A program made the position numbers and the translations under genes. Below are positions 31,896 to 43,466 of a DNA stretch of 64,000 nt, piece by piece (position 1 is the first letter of the stretch; each line of letters begins with the position of its first letter). The stretch is from Lasiosphaeria ovina (lineage: Eukaryota > Ascomycota > Sordariomycetes > Sordariales > Lasiosphaeriaceae): positions 682,001-746,000 of the forward strand of contig JAULSN010000010.1 of NCBI GenBank assembly GCA_033439765.1. The letters are read 5' to 3'. The notes beneath the pieces were generated by a model. That model ran no database searches. It saw only the letters and a program-made list of their open reading frames with translations, and was not told the DNA's origin.

Positions 31896-33422
31896 TCATA
31901 ACTCGCCGTGAAGCACGCCTCCAGCAAATGTCTTGACTGCATCTCGCATGATTGGGGCTACATTTCCTTGAACCCAGAAATGGCCGGCACTGGACACTTC
32001 GTGGGCCCGGAATTTCGAATCGGGCACATGCTGTAAACGGAACGACCAGTCCCGTAGCTTGCGAGCCGCAACAAAGACATCGCTGTCCCCATAGATAGCA
32101 AGAGTAGGGTTTGAGACCAGCTTATCTTCGGCGTCCGGCAGCGGCACTCCAACGGGAGTGTTGCGCTTTGCGTCGTCTTGCGGAGGGTTTGTCTTTGCAG
32201 ACCTGCCAGGGCCCCAAGTTGACGCTCTTCTGGAGACGCCCGAAAAGGGGACGGGGAACGACATAGTAGCGAGATTTGTGATAACTCCTTGCAGAGGCGA
32301 GATGAGTAGGTAAGCCGGCTGGTGTTTTATCCTGCCTGCTACTGGGAGTAAGGACTCCAGAGCCGGTTCATGTACCTTGTCTTCCGGGGTGCCAGGTTCT
32401 CCATCAACTTGTCGGGACCCGCGCGTTCCGCTCACTAGACGTTTGCGCTTCATCTTTGCTTTTGCCATCAATTCCGCCACACCTTTGCAAATCTTATCCT
32501 CCGGGTCGAGAGAAAATGACCGACGTGAGTCGTGACTCTTGCGGTTCTCTTCGTCGCCGCCAATACGTAGCCCAAGCGACTTTCGCGGAGAGCGTTCACC
32601 AAGATGATCAAGTGCAGCAATCCTTGCACTGGCCAGCACTGTGTTCTGCATATCTGCCAAATGTTCTGCGCGAAGTCTTATCTCAGCAGCTGGGCAACCG
32701 AATTTTGGAGTTTCGAAGGGAGCCAGGATGGGCTCGACAGGAGGGAGCTGGGAGGTAATCATGGCGCCGTAGGAATACCCCCCCAACAGGAGAACCGGTG
32801 TTGTCGCGGCAGAAGGACTTGGGACAGAAGGACTCGATAGGGTTGGGCTGGCTGGAGTTGTTCGGATCTGAACTTCAGATACTCTAGGCGCTTCGGCCGG
32901 AGGCTCGCTGACCTTATCGAGCCGAGGACTTTTCAACCCGCGAATGTTGACCTGGCGGAACGGATCGAGGAAGTGGACGTAGTATGACATAAACCCAATC
33001 ATGGACATATAGTCAGCCTTCTCGGCCTTGGCTGTCCATGACGTTCGGCCGGCCGAACCATGTGCGCCTCTGCATGACATGAAGTTAGCCATGTGGCCCT
33101 GGCCAGGCAATCCCAAGCAACGAGAGAGAAATGCGCAAGGCTCGAACCTGAAATTGAAGGTCCCGACGAGGAACCCGAGGCGGAGCAATGTAGCAGCGAC
33201 CATGTCGACGACAGGGTCATCGTAACAACCACCAAGGGGCGCATACGGATGGGCAACGATGGCGACGTGCTTTTGCCATGGTGGCGCGTGGGGCGATGGC
33301 GAGAGCGAGTGGGGGTGGTAGACGCGGCAATTGAGAGCGAGGCCGTCGTGAAGACTCGGCAGCGTAAACGTCAGCGTAGGCTCTGGGAGCATTGTTGCTG
33401 AGGTATGATCGGTGTCCGCCAT
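31896..33422 (-). CDS. alpha/beta hydrolase with long insert, 482 aa
   Basis: Two exons, 33422-33148 and 33069-31896, with a 78-bp intron (GTTCGA donor, TGCAG acceptor). Splicing converts an odd Cys-rich loop into FNFRGAHGSAGRTSW, the expected fold. Landmarks: VAIVAHPYAPLGGCYDD near the N-terminus, the nucleophile elbow GGYSYGAM, a Ser/Arg-rich insert of about 100 residues between core strands, an Asp in IYGDSDVFV and a His in SSAGHFW. This is the layout of a conserved fungal alpha/beta hydrolase of unknown substrate, related to prolyl-oligopeptidase-like small-hydrolase folds. No signal peptide. The long insert is lineage-specific and probably disordered. Confidence 0.8.
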   Translation of the reverse strand: MADTDHTSATMLPEPTLTFTLPSLHDGLALNCRVYHPHSLSPSPHAPPWQKHVAIVAHPYAPLGGCYDDPVVDMVAATLLRLGFLVGTFNFRFEPCAFLSRCLGLPGQGHMANFMSCRGAHGSAGRTSWTAKAEKADYMSMIGFMSYYVHFLDPFRQVNIRGLKSPRLDKVSEPPAEAPRVSEVQIRTTPASPTLSSPSVPSPSAATTPVLLLGGYSYGAMITSQLPPVEPILAPFETPKFGCPAAEIRLRAEHLADMQNTVLASARIAALDHLGERSPRKSLGLRIGGDEENRKSHDSRRSFSLDPEDKICKGVAELMAKAKMKRKRLVSGTRGSRQVDGEPGTPEDKVHEPALESLLPVAGRIKHQPAYLLISPLQGVITNLATMSFPVPFSGVSRRASTWGPGRSAKTNPPQDDAKRNTPVGVPLPDAEDKLVSNPTLAIYGDSDVFVAARKLRDWSFRLQHVPDSKFRAHEVSSAGHFWVQGNVAPIMRDAVKTFAGGVLHGEL

Positions 33423-35205
33423 TCTCGTCTTCCCTTTTCGTGCGATGTCTTTGTCTTTCAGGGCGCAACCTCGGTCGAAAATGCCATTGCTCCGTTCTGG
33501 CCGGTGGACCGCTGTTTGGAAGAAGCTTGGGCGTCAAGCATCTGTGCATGGTGGGGCCTGGGCGCCCAGCAGCCAACGGCCCCGGTTCCTGGGTTAGGGG
33601 TGGGGGATGAATCACCAGCAGGCTCGGCTGAGCTGCATCGTCAACCTGGAACCAAGAGTCTAAACAGGGAAAACAAGCCTCGAGCCAGCCTCCCTTCATC
33701 CACCGTGAACGTTGACTTAGCGACGGCTAGGATACTGGCCTAATACTTTGTCATTCAACCACTGGCCACCTAGCATTTACTAATGTTCAATGGTGTATCT
33801 CGACAGCGCATTTCCAACATGCAACCTCCCTACTCCAGTTGTCATGGCTAGTGGATCTCTGTCAGCTCTAGTGCGTATCCAAACGGCCCATCTTAACAGC
33901 TGTCCAGATCAATTTGAGCCAGAGCTGCCGAGAACTTGGTTGCAAGTATGGATGTACATGTGTAAACCAAAAGAATTGAGTGACGAGAGACGGCTTGCCG
34001 GTTTCAGCCAGCCACAAGATACGCGAGGCGGTGAAAGGTTGGAGTGGAGTCCATGTCGTGCGAGAGATGCGGCATGTGAAAGTTGGGGTTTCCCTCTGAC
34101 GGACCACAGAGCCAACGGGACCCAGACAAGCCACATCCAAGTTGCCTGACTCGCAATGAATGCAGTGCTGTGCGACAGCTGGACTTCGAAGAGGCGGCTG
34201 TCGCTAAAATCGACTCCTCGTCAAGCCTAGCTCCCGCGAGTCGCAACCTACTAAGCCCTACATTTCACGGGACGGGCTGTTTACTCGACTCTCGTCCGTA
34301 TCTTCGTACGGAGTATCCGTACTTTGCACCGATTTGTCGCTATTAGTTGAGTATCGGACGGAGTACGGCGATCGAGGAAATCCCTGGAATTCACGATCGA
34401 CATTCGGTCGTCTGATCCATAGCAGGTCATCAGTGGTGATGAATCCCTTCGGAATTGGAATCGGATACAATTCTATTATGGCGATTCTAGCGCCAATCCC
34501 GCTGGTCATTCTGACCCTTTGCCTGGAAGAACCAAGCACAAAATCGCTTTGTGAGTTCGGAGCCCAGCTGAGAGCCCTTGGGTTCTAGCTGATTGGCTCT
34601 TTTCCGGGTCAGATGCGCCCCCTCGGCTCCCCAAACGCCCCGCCCATAGCGGCATGCAGCCCCACGTTTCTTTGTCCTCGCGCTGCTGCCGACGCCAATC
34701 CCCCACGATTCGCATCCCTGCCAGGCGGGTGGGACTTGTCAGGTGGCTGCTTCTCTGCCCTTTTCGGACCGCGCCAGCTGATCCAGGCCGGCCTGCTGAA
34801 TATGGGAACCGCTCTTGCTCTCCTGATGTCTTTTGGCCAATACCTAAGTTGCCCGTGGGCCCCAATCCTGCACAGAAAGCCATTATACGGCAACTATCCC
34901 TCGAACTATACCTCTGTGGCCTAGCAGGAAAGATCGAATTTCTGTCGGCTGCGGCAAACGGCACAGTTCCAACGTTCAACGTGCAATACGACCAACCACG
35001 TCAGCTGATGCTCTTCGCCCGACCCTCAGCGCAGCAACAGTCTCTATACCCCTTCATTCCAATGTGCCTTAAGCAGCCTCAGGGAGAGTGCTGAGTAGCC
35101 AGTGCGCATCCGGCTGCTCTGTCTGCAAGGGTTTGTGGTTCTGGGGCCTCCTAGCCCCCCCCCCCCCCCCCTCCGCATCCTCCATCCGCATCTCGACCTC
35201 TCGCC
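33423..35205. other. intergenic, 1.8 kb, no gene seen
   Basis: Divergent promoter region between the alpha/beta hydrolase and the patatin-like lipase. Many overlapping frames on both strands, none conserved. A poly-C tract at 35155-35171 sits just upstream of the lipase start. Confidence 0.45.
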
Positions 35206-37724
35206 ATGACCGACCTCCTAATACACGGCCCGCCAGTCATCCGGGTGAGCAGCGGCGCCGACGGCAAGCTGAAGACACCGGTGGAGGCGTCGACCTCGGC
35301 TTCGACACTGAAGAAGAAGAAGAAGACACAGCATGCCCCAGTCCAACCGCTCACTAAGGTCGTCCGCGACGCCAGCAGTATCCTACTGTCGTGGCGCGAC
35401 GGCCTTACCGAGTCGGAGCGCGAGAGCAAAAGGAGGACAGAGGAGAGAATGCAGATTCTAGCCGCGCGCATGCAGGGTGTAGGCGAACAATAGAACCCTT
35501 GGACAATTGACCAGCTCGTAACTGACGTTTTCGTCCCTAGGCTACTACGATGCAAGATTGGGAGGCGGCCGCCAAAGAGCTCGACAGTCTCGAGGGCAAC
35601 GATGAATGGAAGCTGGACCGGTCAAGCGGAGACTATTACCCCGACTTCATCGAGGCAAAGCTCAAGGAGCTCGATACGGCCAGGACAAACTGCGACATCA
35701 AGACTATGATGCACCTCGTCCGAACAGCCCTCTCGCGCGATCTCGGTGGCATGGGGAACATTGATCTCTATCGCCATTCCTATATTGGGACGAAAAAGCT
35801 CATTGAGCAATACGTCGATTCTGCTACTAAGACAATCGAAGCCCTCGTCGAGAAAAGCGCCTATGCTTTGCCTGGCGATATCGAGCAAAAGGACCTACTG
35901 GAAGGTATGCTCTGCGCAAGACAAAGCTTTGGGAGGAGCGCCCTGCTCCTGAGCGGTGGCGCGACGTTTGGTATGTCGCATATCGGAGTACTGAAGGGGC
36001 TTTTCGACGCCAAGCTTCTTCCGCGTATCATCTCAGGTGCTTCGGCAGGATCCATAGTCGCCTCGGTCCTGTGCACTCGGAAGGACGAGGAGATTCCTGC
36101 ATTAATCGGACAGTTTCCGTATGGCGACTTGGGTGTTTTCGAAGGCGAGAATGATGGTATCTCTGACCATATTCGCCGACTGTTGACCGAGGGCAGCTGG
36201 TCTGACATTGCCCACTTGACACGAGTAATGCGCAGCTGGCTTGGCGACTTGACATTTCAGGAGGCCTATAATCGGACGCGAAGGATATGCAACATTTGCG
36301 TCTCGTCTGCCTCGATATACGAGCTCCCTCGACTGCTCAACTACGTCACAGCCCCCAATGTCATGATTTGGTCGGCCGTTGCTGCCTCGTGTTCCGTCCC
36401 GCTCGTCTTCCAAGCTGCACCCCTTTTGGTGAAAGACCCAACAACCGGCGCACATGTGCCTTGGAATCCCACGCCGCAGCGATGGATCGACGGTTCCGTG
36501 GATAACGACCTCCCCATGACCCGCCTTGCCGAGATGTTCAACGTCAACCACTTCATCGTCTCGCAGGTCAACCCACATGTCGTCCCGTTTCTCTCCAAAG
36601 ACGACAGGCTATACCCAGCCGCCAATCCGGGGAAACTGCGACAGCAGAGATCAGCGCAGGGCAGTTCGGAGTGGCTCTACAGCCTTACGTCTCTGGCCAA
36701 GGATGAGGCTCTTCACAGACTACAATTCCTCACCGAGCTGGGTGTTTTCCCGAACCTGTTTACTAAGCTACGTTGCATCTTGAGCCAAAGGTATTCGGGC
36801 GACATTACCATTCTGCCCGAAATTGCCATCCAAGACCTCCCTCTCATCCTGAAGAATCCCACCTCGGACTTTATGCTGCGCAATTGCCTCATCGGGGAGA
36901 GGGCAACATGGCCAAGACTAAGCCGCATCAAAGACCGCTGTTCCATCGAACTGGCGCTCGATCAAGCTGTACATGATCTGCGGGCGCGGGTCGTCTTCAG
37001 CAAGAGCCAAGTGGACCTTCGCAGATTAGTCGCCGTCTCCGAGTCACAGGCCATCAGAATGGGCCTTAGTAGGGGAACAAGCCTTGAGAGCGGCGATGTC
37101 CACGGCAGCAACCGGTCTGCGTGCTCGGTGCACCAAGGGTCCTCGGGCAATGCTACTCCAGAGGAGCAGCCGCACAGACAGCGAAGAAGTTCGGGGTGCA
37201 GTATCCAGCTTCTGGCCGCGCAGCACAAGAAAGCATTCCAGAATTTTGAGGACAGCCTGACCGACGACCTGTCAGAAGAAGAAGAGCGCCTTGAGATGAT
37301 GAACCTGCGTAAGGGCAGTCGACCTGGACGCTCCAGCAACAGCCGGGCTATTGTAACTAAGCCTCGCCTCAAGCGATCGGCCAAGAGCCAGGGCTATATC
37401 CAGACAAAACACTGGCAGCGGTACAACAACGAGCCTAGATCGCCCATGTTCGACTTCTCGAAGCCATTGGCGTCGCTTGCGAACACGGGCAACGACTCGG
37501 CAGTCGCGATGGACGACAGCACCGTCGAGGACGTGTCCAAGGCAATATCACGTTCAGGCTCGCCCCAGGTGGGGATTAAGATCGTAGCCTGCTCGCCGCA
37601 AGAGCGCGAGTCGCAGAACTTTGATGATGCCGACGTTGAAAGCGACTCAGATCCCTACCAAGCCGACTTTAACGCGGACACAACACAGTCAAATTCGCCG
37701 CGCCTGGTGTCTCGGCGTGTGTGA
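35206..37724 (+). CDS. patatin-like triacylglycerol lipase (TGL3/4/5 type)
   Basis: Two exons, 35206-35478 and 35541-37724, with a 62-bp intron (GTAGGC donor, CCCTAG acceptor); 818 aa. The N-terminal region (NDEWK) is that of yeast lipid-droplet triacylglycerol lipases. The patatin core has the oxyanion motif SGGATFGMSH, the nucleophile elbow GASAG (residues 257-261) and the dyad Asp in RWIDGSVDND (about 408). A long C-terminal tail rich in Ser, Arg and acidic residues follows and is probably regulatory. The family hydrolyses stored triacylglycerol and can also act as acyltransferase. An unspliced reading would lose the first 91 residues. Orthology to a single yeast TGL gene is not decided. 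Confidence 0.9.
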
Positions 37725-38490
37725 GGAGAGAGAGACGGATAATGTGGGTCAAGGCCCTTTTTCCGGATGAAGTTTGTCGTGACACGATAAAACGGATCAC
37801 GTGTCCAAAAAGCCATGAGGATACGAGTCGAATGTTTGATGGGGAGGCATATTGCGAGGGATGGAAGTACTTCGATCTTTTTGGGTCCAATTGGAGGATT
37901 TTGGTCGGTTATTTCCTTTGTACCAGCGTTGCATTATATCATGGCACTGCGTCATGCCTCATCGAATCGCATTGCATACATATCCAAGGTGGGTAGGTGG
38001 GTGGGTAGAGGGTGGTGGGAACGATCCGCCCTGGAAATTTGACATCTGCATCAGAGAGGCCTTGGGTCTCGCGGGGGGCACTGGTTGCTTTATCTTGGAG
38101 TTTTCGGCGGCTTGTTTGTTTGAAGCAATTGGATACCGTACGTACACTACAAATACCATAAAGCACCTCTACTAAAAACTCAAAATAATTTGCTTGTTTC
38201 TTTCCACAACGGTGTGCGATCTTTGCAAGCAGGCAAGATCAGTGCCCCAAAGTCGCCGGTATTGTCTTTCCACCTGGTCTTCTTTCGTCTCGCTCAGTTC
38301 AGGGTAATTGGACAATGTTTCAGTCCCTAGTGCAATCGTCCAAGACAATTTCCGTTGTTTCTGCAGTATGATAAAGCATCGGCACGCAATAACTATAATA
38401 AATGATAATAATGCGGTTTGCCAGAAGAAATTGGGTGGAGGGAGCATATAACTGCGCACACGGACTACAGTCTTCATCAAAACAATACAA
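37725..38490. other. intergenic, no gene seen
   Basis: 3' flank of the lipase gene, AT-richer toward the right. No coding region supported. Confidence 0.5.
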
Positions 38491-38599
38491 GGCACGATGG
38501 CTGAGCGGTCTAAAGCGTGAGACTCGGATCATATTGACAGGAAATAACTCGTTCTATCTTATCTCTTCAGAGGCGTCGGTCCAAATCCGACTCGTGACG
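38491..38599 (+). tRNA. tRNA-Leu-like gene with intron, probably a pseudogene
   Basis: A type-II tRNA can be folded: acceptor ggcacga/tcgtgac (one G-A mismatch), an excellent A box (tggctgagcggtctaaagcg), anticodon stem TGAGA/TCTTA, variable arm ctcttcagag and T arm gtcgg/ccgac. A 27-nt intron (38529-38555) sits after position 37. The intron contains attgac, which would pair with an ancestral TCAA, as in fungal intron-bearing tRNA-Leu(CAA); the present loop reads CTCGGA, so the anticodon is damaged (positional reading CGG). The T loop has TCC instead of TTC. A mature length of 82 nt fits leucine tRNAs. Confidence 0.6.
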
Positions 38600-39218
38600 A
38601 ATATTTATCATTTATCATGTGGACAGGTGATCCGCATTTCCTTTTTTTGTTTGTTCGTTCATTGTTTCTCTTTGTGTTGTGGAGACAGGCGGACCAGGGT
38701 GGAATTTATGGTTTTGTGTTTGTGTTTTGGCCCCTTTTCGCGTTTGTAAGCGGCGGCCCCTTTTTTATTTACTATCGATTACATAATTCCTATTCAGCGC
38801 GTGGTTACTTTGGTAGCATCAAATGCATGTTTTTCTTTCTATCCGTTTGTTGCTTATTTCTATCTGGCTTCGCGTTTGTTTTTTGTGTTTTACTTCACCG
38901 CTGTGCAGTGTGCGCACACACATCAGCTAAACTCGCGGCTCCGCTTGCCCCGCTGACCCTGAACCCCCTTGACAGAGACCGTGAAACAGTTGTTTGACGC
39001 CAAATGTCATGACAATAGCTGCTGGTTTTGCCTCTTTGGCAGAGCTCTTGTTTTTTAGTCTCCTAAAGCTGAAATAACATAGACTTTTACCATACTGCGA
39101 AAACCAAAGGATTGACAAGTATTCAAGTTGAGATTCGTGAGACAGGGTCAGGTTCTAAACACGTACAAATACAGTAACCACGTCCGACCCGGCCGGAATC
39201 TTGGGTCCGCTAAAGAGG
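38600..39218. other. intergenic, T-rich, no gene seen
   Basis: Contains TTTG-rich low-complexity sequence (38640-38900). Frames here are composition artefacts. Confidence 0.5.
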
Positions 39219-40919
39219 TCAAAGATGGTAGTCCTTGGGGCTTGCTACCGCCACGCCGTTTCGCTCCCAGAAGCCCTCCACTCCCATATCCTCTCGGCCG
39301 CTAAAGAAGAGTAGTTAGTTTGATGAAACCGAGAAAAAACGGGAATGGATCACATACTCGTCTTTGAGATTGACAAACGGCTCCGTTCCGCCGGCTGCTG
39401 TGTCGGGGTTTCTGAAGATGACGTTTCGCGTCTGTTCATGATCCCTTCCGTTAGTATTACATGTAGCTGCCAGACCAACCCAAGAGTCCAGAAGTATGAA
39501 TAGCAGTAAAAGTGAGAAAAGAAGTAACCCACCAGCCCCAAGGTTAGATGGATTCCCGCGGGCGCCACGGCGATGGTCTCGCTCGGCGCTCTTCCCGCCA
39601 CCAAGTCGGCAATGTTCTTTGCGACCATAGCCGCTTGCACGGCGCCCGGGCGGGCAGCCTTGTGCGCGCCCGAGTCAGCAATATCGCCGACGGCGAATAG
39701 GTGAGGGAAGCGCGCGTCGCGGAACTGCAGCGTCGGCTGCACGCGGATGAAACCGTTAGACGGATTCACGAGCGTGTCTGTTAGGGGCAATGCGCTGTCA
39801 GACTCTGGCGATGCGAGGCCGCGGAGGAACTGATTGTTGGGAGTCTGTCCCGTGGCGAGGATGGCAAAGTCGGCCGGGACGGAGCGGCCGTCTTGCAGGC
39901 TGACGTGGAACGGCTCGCCCGCGCCGTTGGGGAAGCCGGCGGGCGGGACGACGGCGCGGCTGCCGGCGACGAGGTTGATGCCGAGGGTGGCGAAGCGGGC
40001 CTTGATCAGGTCGCTCAGCCCCTCGTGGTAGACGGGCATGAGCTGCTGGCGCGAGTGGACGAGGGTGATGTCCTTGTCCGGGTAGACCTCCTTGAGGTCG
40101 CAGGCCATCTGCACGCCGACGGCGCCGCCGCCGACGACGACGACGGACTGGGCCTTGGCGACGCCCTGCTGGTAGCTCTGCAGGTAGCGGACCGACGGCA
40201 GCTTGTCCTCGCTAGGCATGGAGCCGGGGGCAGCGAGACGTGTGCCCGTAGCGGCGACGAGATACTCGAAGGCCAGATCCCGGGATCCATGCCACTCGCG
40301 GTCCAGCGTGACGTGGTGGGGGTGAAGGGAGGCTACGCGTGCCCGCACGACCTGGTGGTGGGCAGGGTCTGGGGCCGAAGAGAAGAGGGTGGAGTAAGGG
40401 ACGAAGGCCTTGTGCTCATGGTTGGGCACAATGGCGAATCGTGGCTTTGGATTTGTTAGCAAGAGCTGCACCGCACATGGGTAGAGATCCGTGTGGGCTC
40501 ACAAAGACGAATAAGTGGTTGAAATGGCTGTGCGGCTCAATAAGGAGAACCTGTGCGAGTACAAACAGCGATTAGCATTGCAACGGACACCACAGTGAAA
40601 TCGATCGCCTTACACGATGCGATGCCGGAAGGATACTGGCGAGTTCCTTTGCTGCGCGCTGTCGAGGGTGCCAAAGTCAGCACATGGCTCCGCGCTGAGT
40701 CTGACACAGACTCGCTTCTTCACAACTAACCATACCCACGTATGAGCCTCCCACGACCACCACATTCTGTAGCGATTTGGCCGCCATTTCGTCGGGTGGC
40801 GTTTTCTTTGGGAAAAGTGCTTGGGTGAAAGTGGCAACAACGATGGCGATGATTGCAGCAACGATTGTCAGACTAGACCAGATGGGGATGTGAAAGTACG
40901 GGAAGAGAGGATGCCTCAT
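39219..40919 (-). CDS. AMID/AIFM2-like FAD-dependent NAD(P)H oxidoreductase, membrane-anchored
   Basis: Six exons: 40919-40736, 40651-40614, 40550-40503, 40444-39533, 39431-39358 and 39300-39219; 1,338 nt, 445 aa. The N-terminus has one membrane helix (WSSLTIVAAIIAIVVATF). The FAD-binding dinucleotide fold follows (VVVVGGSYV), then HFNHLFVFPRFAIVPNHEH, the signature of AIFM2/AMID-type enzymes. The NAD(P)H-binding fold is VVVVGGGAVGVQMA, with ATGQTPNN and the FAD-contacting GDIADSGAHKAA near the end. Homologues oxidise NAD(P)H and reduce quinones or act in regulated cell death. The exact acceptor of exon 2 is slightly ambiguous. A second, clearly different AMID-like gene lies 7 kb away. Confidence 0.85.
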
Positions 40920-41456
40920 TACTTGAAATAGTAAATAATTGAAAGGGAGAGAAAAAATAAGAATAAGAATCTGAACTGGGCAGGAACACGGATAGTGTAG
41001 AACTGGCAGAAAAGGATTCGTGTGACTCGTAAGCTCGGAGATGCGAGATTGGCGCGACATCTCCGAGCAACAGGTCCACCTCGTCGCGCGAGGTGCCCGG
41101 CTGCCGACATCGGGTCCACTTTGCGGTTGAGGGGAAACGTTGAGCCTGCAAACGCTGTGAAACGGCAAAACTGAAACAACCACGAACGTATTGATCCATA
41201 CAACGACGGAATGAAGCCGAACAACAGTCTCTTGGTCTAAACTGCCAACCCAGCCCCATTTTTCGTTTCAAGTTATTATAAAAAGAGGTGAAGGGCTCCC
41301 TTCCGTTTCATTTTTGGGGGTTCGGTTTAGAATTCGATTGGAACAAGAGGTAAAGCACGAGATATAGTCTACACTTACTCCCAAATTCTTTTGGGAAATG
41401 TTTATGAAAGCTCCGAATATATTGCACTTGTTATTTCACTAGTTTAGAGGAACTAA
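40920..41456. other. intergenic, promoter of the AMID-like gene
   Basis: Open frames continuing upstream of the start at 40919 lack an in-frame upstream ATG with homology. No other gene seen. Confidence 0.5.
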
Positions 41457-42450
41457 TTACCTCGGAGAACATCCCCCCGGCGGCGTCCACCGCCGCAACC
41501 TCACGTCCTCGGCAACAATCCTCGCAACTTCTCTCTCCGCCTCGTTAAGGTGGCCCGTCTCCTCTATCCACACCTCCTCCTCGGCCGTCGACTGCCTCCC
41601 GAGAACGGCATTCAAATACGGATACCGGCCGAACCAATCAATGATGGGCTTGTGGATGTCTATGAGCATGCCGGCCCAGAACGTCCAGCTCTCGCGCGTC
41701 ACGTCCGCGCCCAGCGGCGGGCCCTCAACATAAACGCGGGGGAACCCGTGCAGATCCGCGAGGATGTCATCCCGCCGCGCGCGGTTTGGGTCAGTCAGCC
41801 CCGACAACCGCTCGACGAACCGCCGCGTATCGTTGGTGAACTGCAGCGCCAGCGCCTGGTCCGCGCGGCACTCGGCGTGCACGAACGGCGCGTTCAACCA
41901 CAGCCGCGCGCCAATCCAGCAGTCGACCCCCGCGCCGCCCTGCCGCCACCGTTCCCACCCGTCCGGCCGCTGCGCCGGCGGCAGCGCGTGCCACGCCTTG
42001 GCCACGCGCTCCGACAGCGACCGGAAGTAGCCGTACGTCCAGCGGTGGTCGACGCCCTGGCAGAAGAGCCGCGGGCAAAAGTCGAGGAGCAGCTGGAGAC
42101 CCAGGCACTGCTCGGGGTACGATGCATCCGTTGGTGCGGGGAGGTCGGGTACATGGTCGAGGCCGATCTTGCTGAGGGCGGCCAGGGCTGGCCACACCGT
42201 GGCCCGGAGCTGCGGGTCGAAGGCGTCTTCTAGGAGGATGTCTCAGCCAAATTCGGAGAAGTTGATCGGCTTTCCTTCTTGGTACGGCAGTCGCGCCCTG
42301 ACGATGGAGGTGAAGAGTGCAGGTGTTAGGAGTGGTCAAGGTCACGGGGGCGGGCTGGACCTCCGCCCATGATGGTGGCTTTGGGGTAATTGTGTCTGTA
42401 TAACGTATATCTTCGTTGGGGAAGGGGACTGGGAGAGCCTTTGTCAAAAT
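41457..42450 (-). pseudogene. DUF924-type protein, disrupted near the N-terminus
   Basis: The main frame (42240-41457) is well preserved: DAFDPQLRATVWPALAAL, CLGLQLLLDFCPRLFCQG, WTYGYFRSL, ESWTFWAGMLIDIHKPI and RYPYLNAVLGR, typical of fungal DUF924 proteins (no known enzyme activity). Upstream, LTPALFTSIVRARLPYQ and INFSEFG lead into an in-frame TGA (42243-42245), where relatives have Trp (TGG to TGA). The first part, LTKALPVPFPNEDIRYTD, is in another frame and begins with GTG rather than ATG. Thus one frameshift, one stop and perhaps a lost start. If an intron removes the stop the gene could be live, but no good splice sites were found. The intact GC-rich 3' part suggests recent damage. Confidence 0.65.
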
Positions 42451-43466
42451 CACAGACCAAACAAGAGCTACCGACAGCCTTTATGTTTAGCTACTGGTAT
42501 GTAATCATAGTGCACCAGTCGATGTGGAGTCGAGTAGATGCGCTGCTACCATAAATTCTCTCGAAGACGCATAAGCAACCCTCGTACAGCACTCTGGCTA
42601 CTATGCCATTGGTGGTATTGACGAGATCCAATTAAGACCACCCTAGAAGTTAGAGCCTCACACGAATCAGGTCAATCGGATACACCAAGGTGGCCATGCC
42701 GCCATCTCAGGTAAGCATGGAAAGGAAAGCACGAATAGTCACGGGCTATTATGTTGATATCAGCGCTGCTTTCTTGACTCAAACCCTGAGCTGAGACGCG
42801 AACCATAGCTTGGGGTTTTATTTTTCGTTCGTCAACTCTATCGAGGAGCGAAATTCACAAGATGGCCTAGGGTTACGTAGTCTCGACAGCGTCTCCATGT
42901 TCAGGCACATAATGTGAAGGGTGTTTCTCTCAGAGTCTAGGCAGGTACCTATCCGTATTTTGATGCAATCGCAATGGCTATGGTGTTAATATGTATGATG
43001 CAGAGGACAGGAAGGTGTTCTCCAAAGTTAATAACTGGTATGTATCTACTATTTCCCTTCTCTTCTGTTATTTCAGTAAGGCTCCAATTATTGGTCGGTG
43101 TCTCGTTAAATTACGTAGGTACCGTCACAATGTAGTTCAGTGGACACCGCGAGCTGCCAATGAAATTTGCAGAGGCGTGGCATAAGAATTACATCCTGTC
43201 GGTGGGAGTCCGTGAGGAGCACTTTGGGTGCCAATAATCACAGGGGTCTTTTGGGTCGAATCAGACAGGACATTGGATGCAGACTGGGTGTCTCCGATGT
43301 ACAGCTGAGTGTTGTGGCGTCCAATGAAGGTAAGGCGTGAATCAGGAAATTGACGCAGGAGGGTGAGGGTTTGGATGCCTAAAAGCCTGGCCGCGCGTCG
43401 TAGATTTATCGACTGTTCCCTTCCTTCCACTACATCTACATCTCGCGCGAGCGCGAAACATTGACA
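42451..43466. other. intergenic, no gene seen
   Basis: Divergent region between the DUF924 relic and the membrane protein gene. No supported coding region. Confidence 0.5.
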
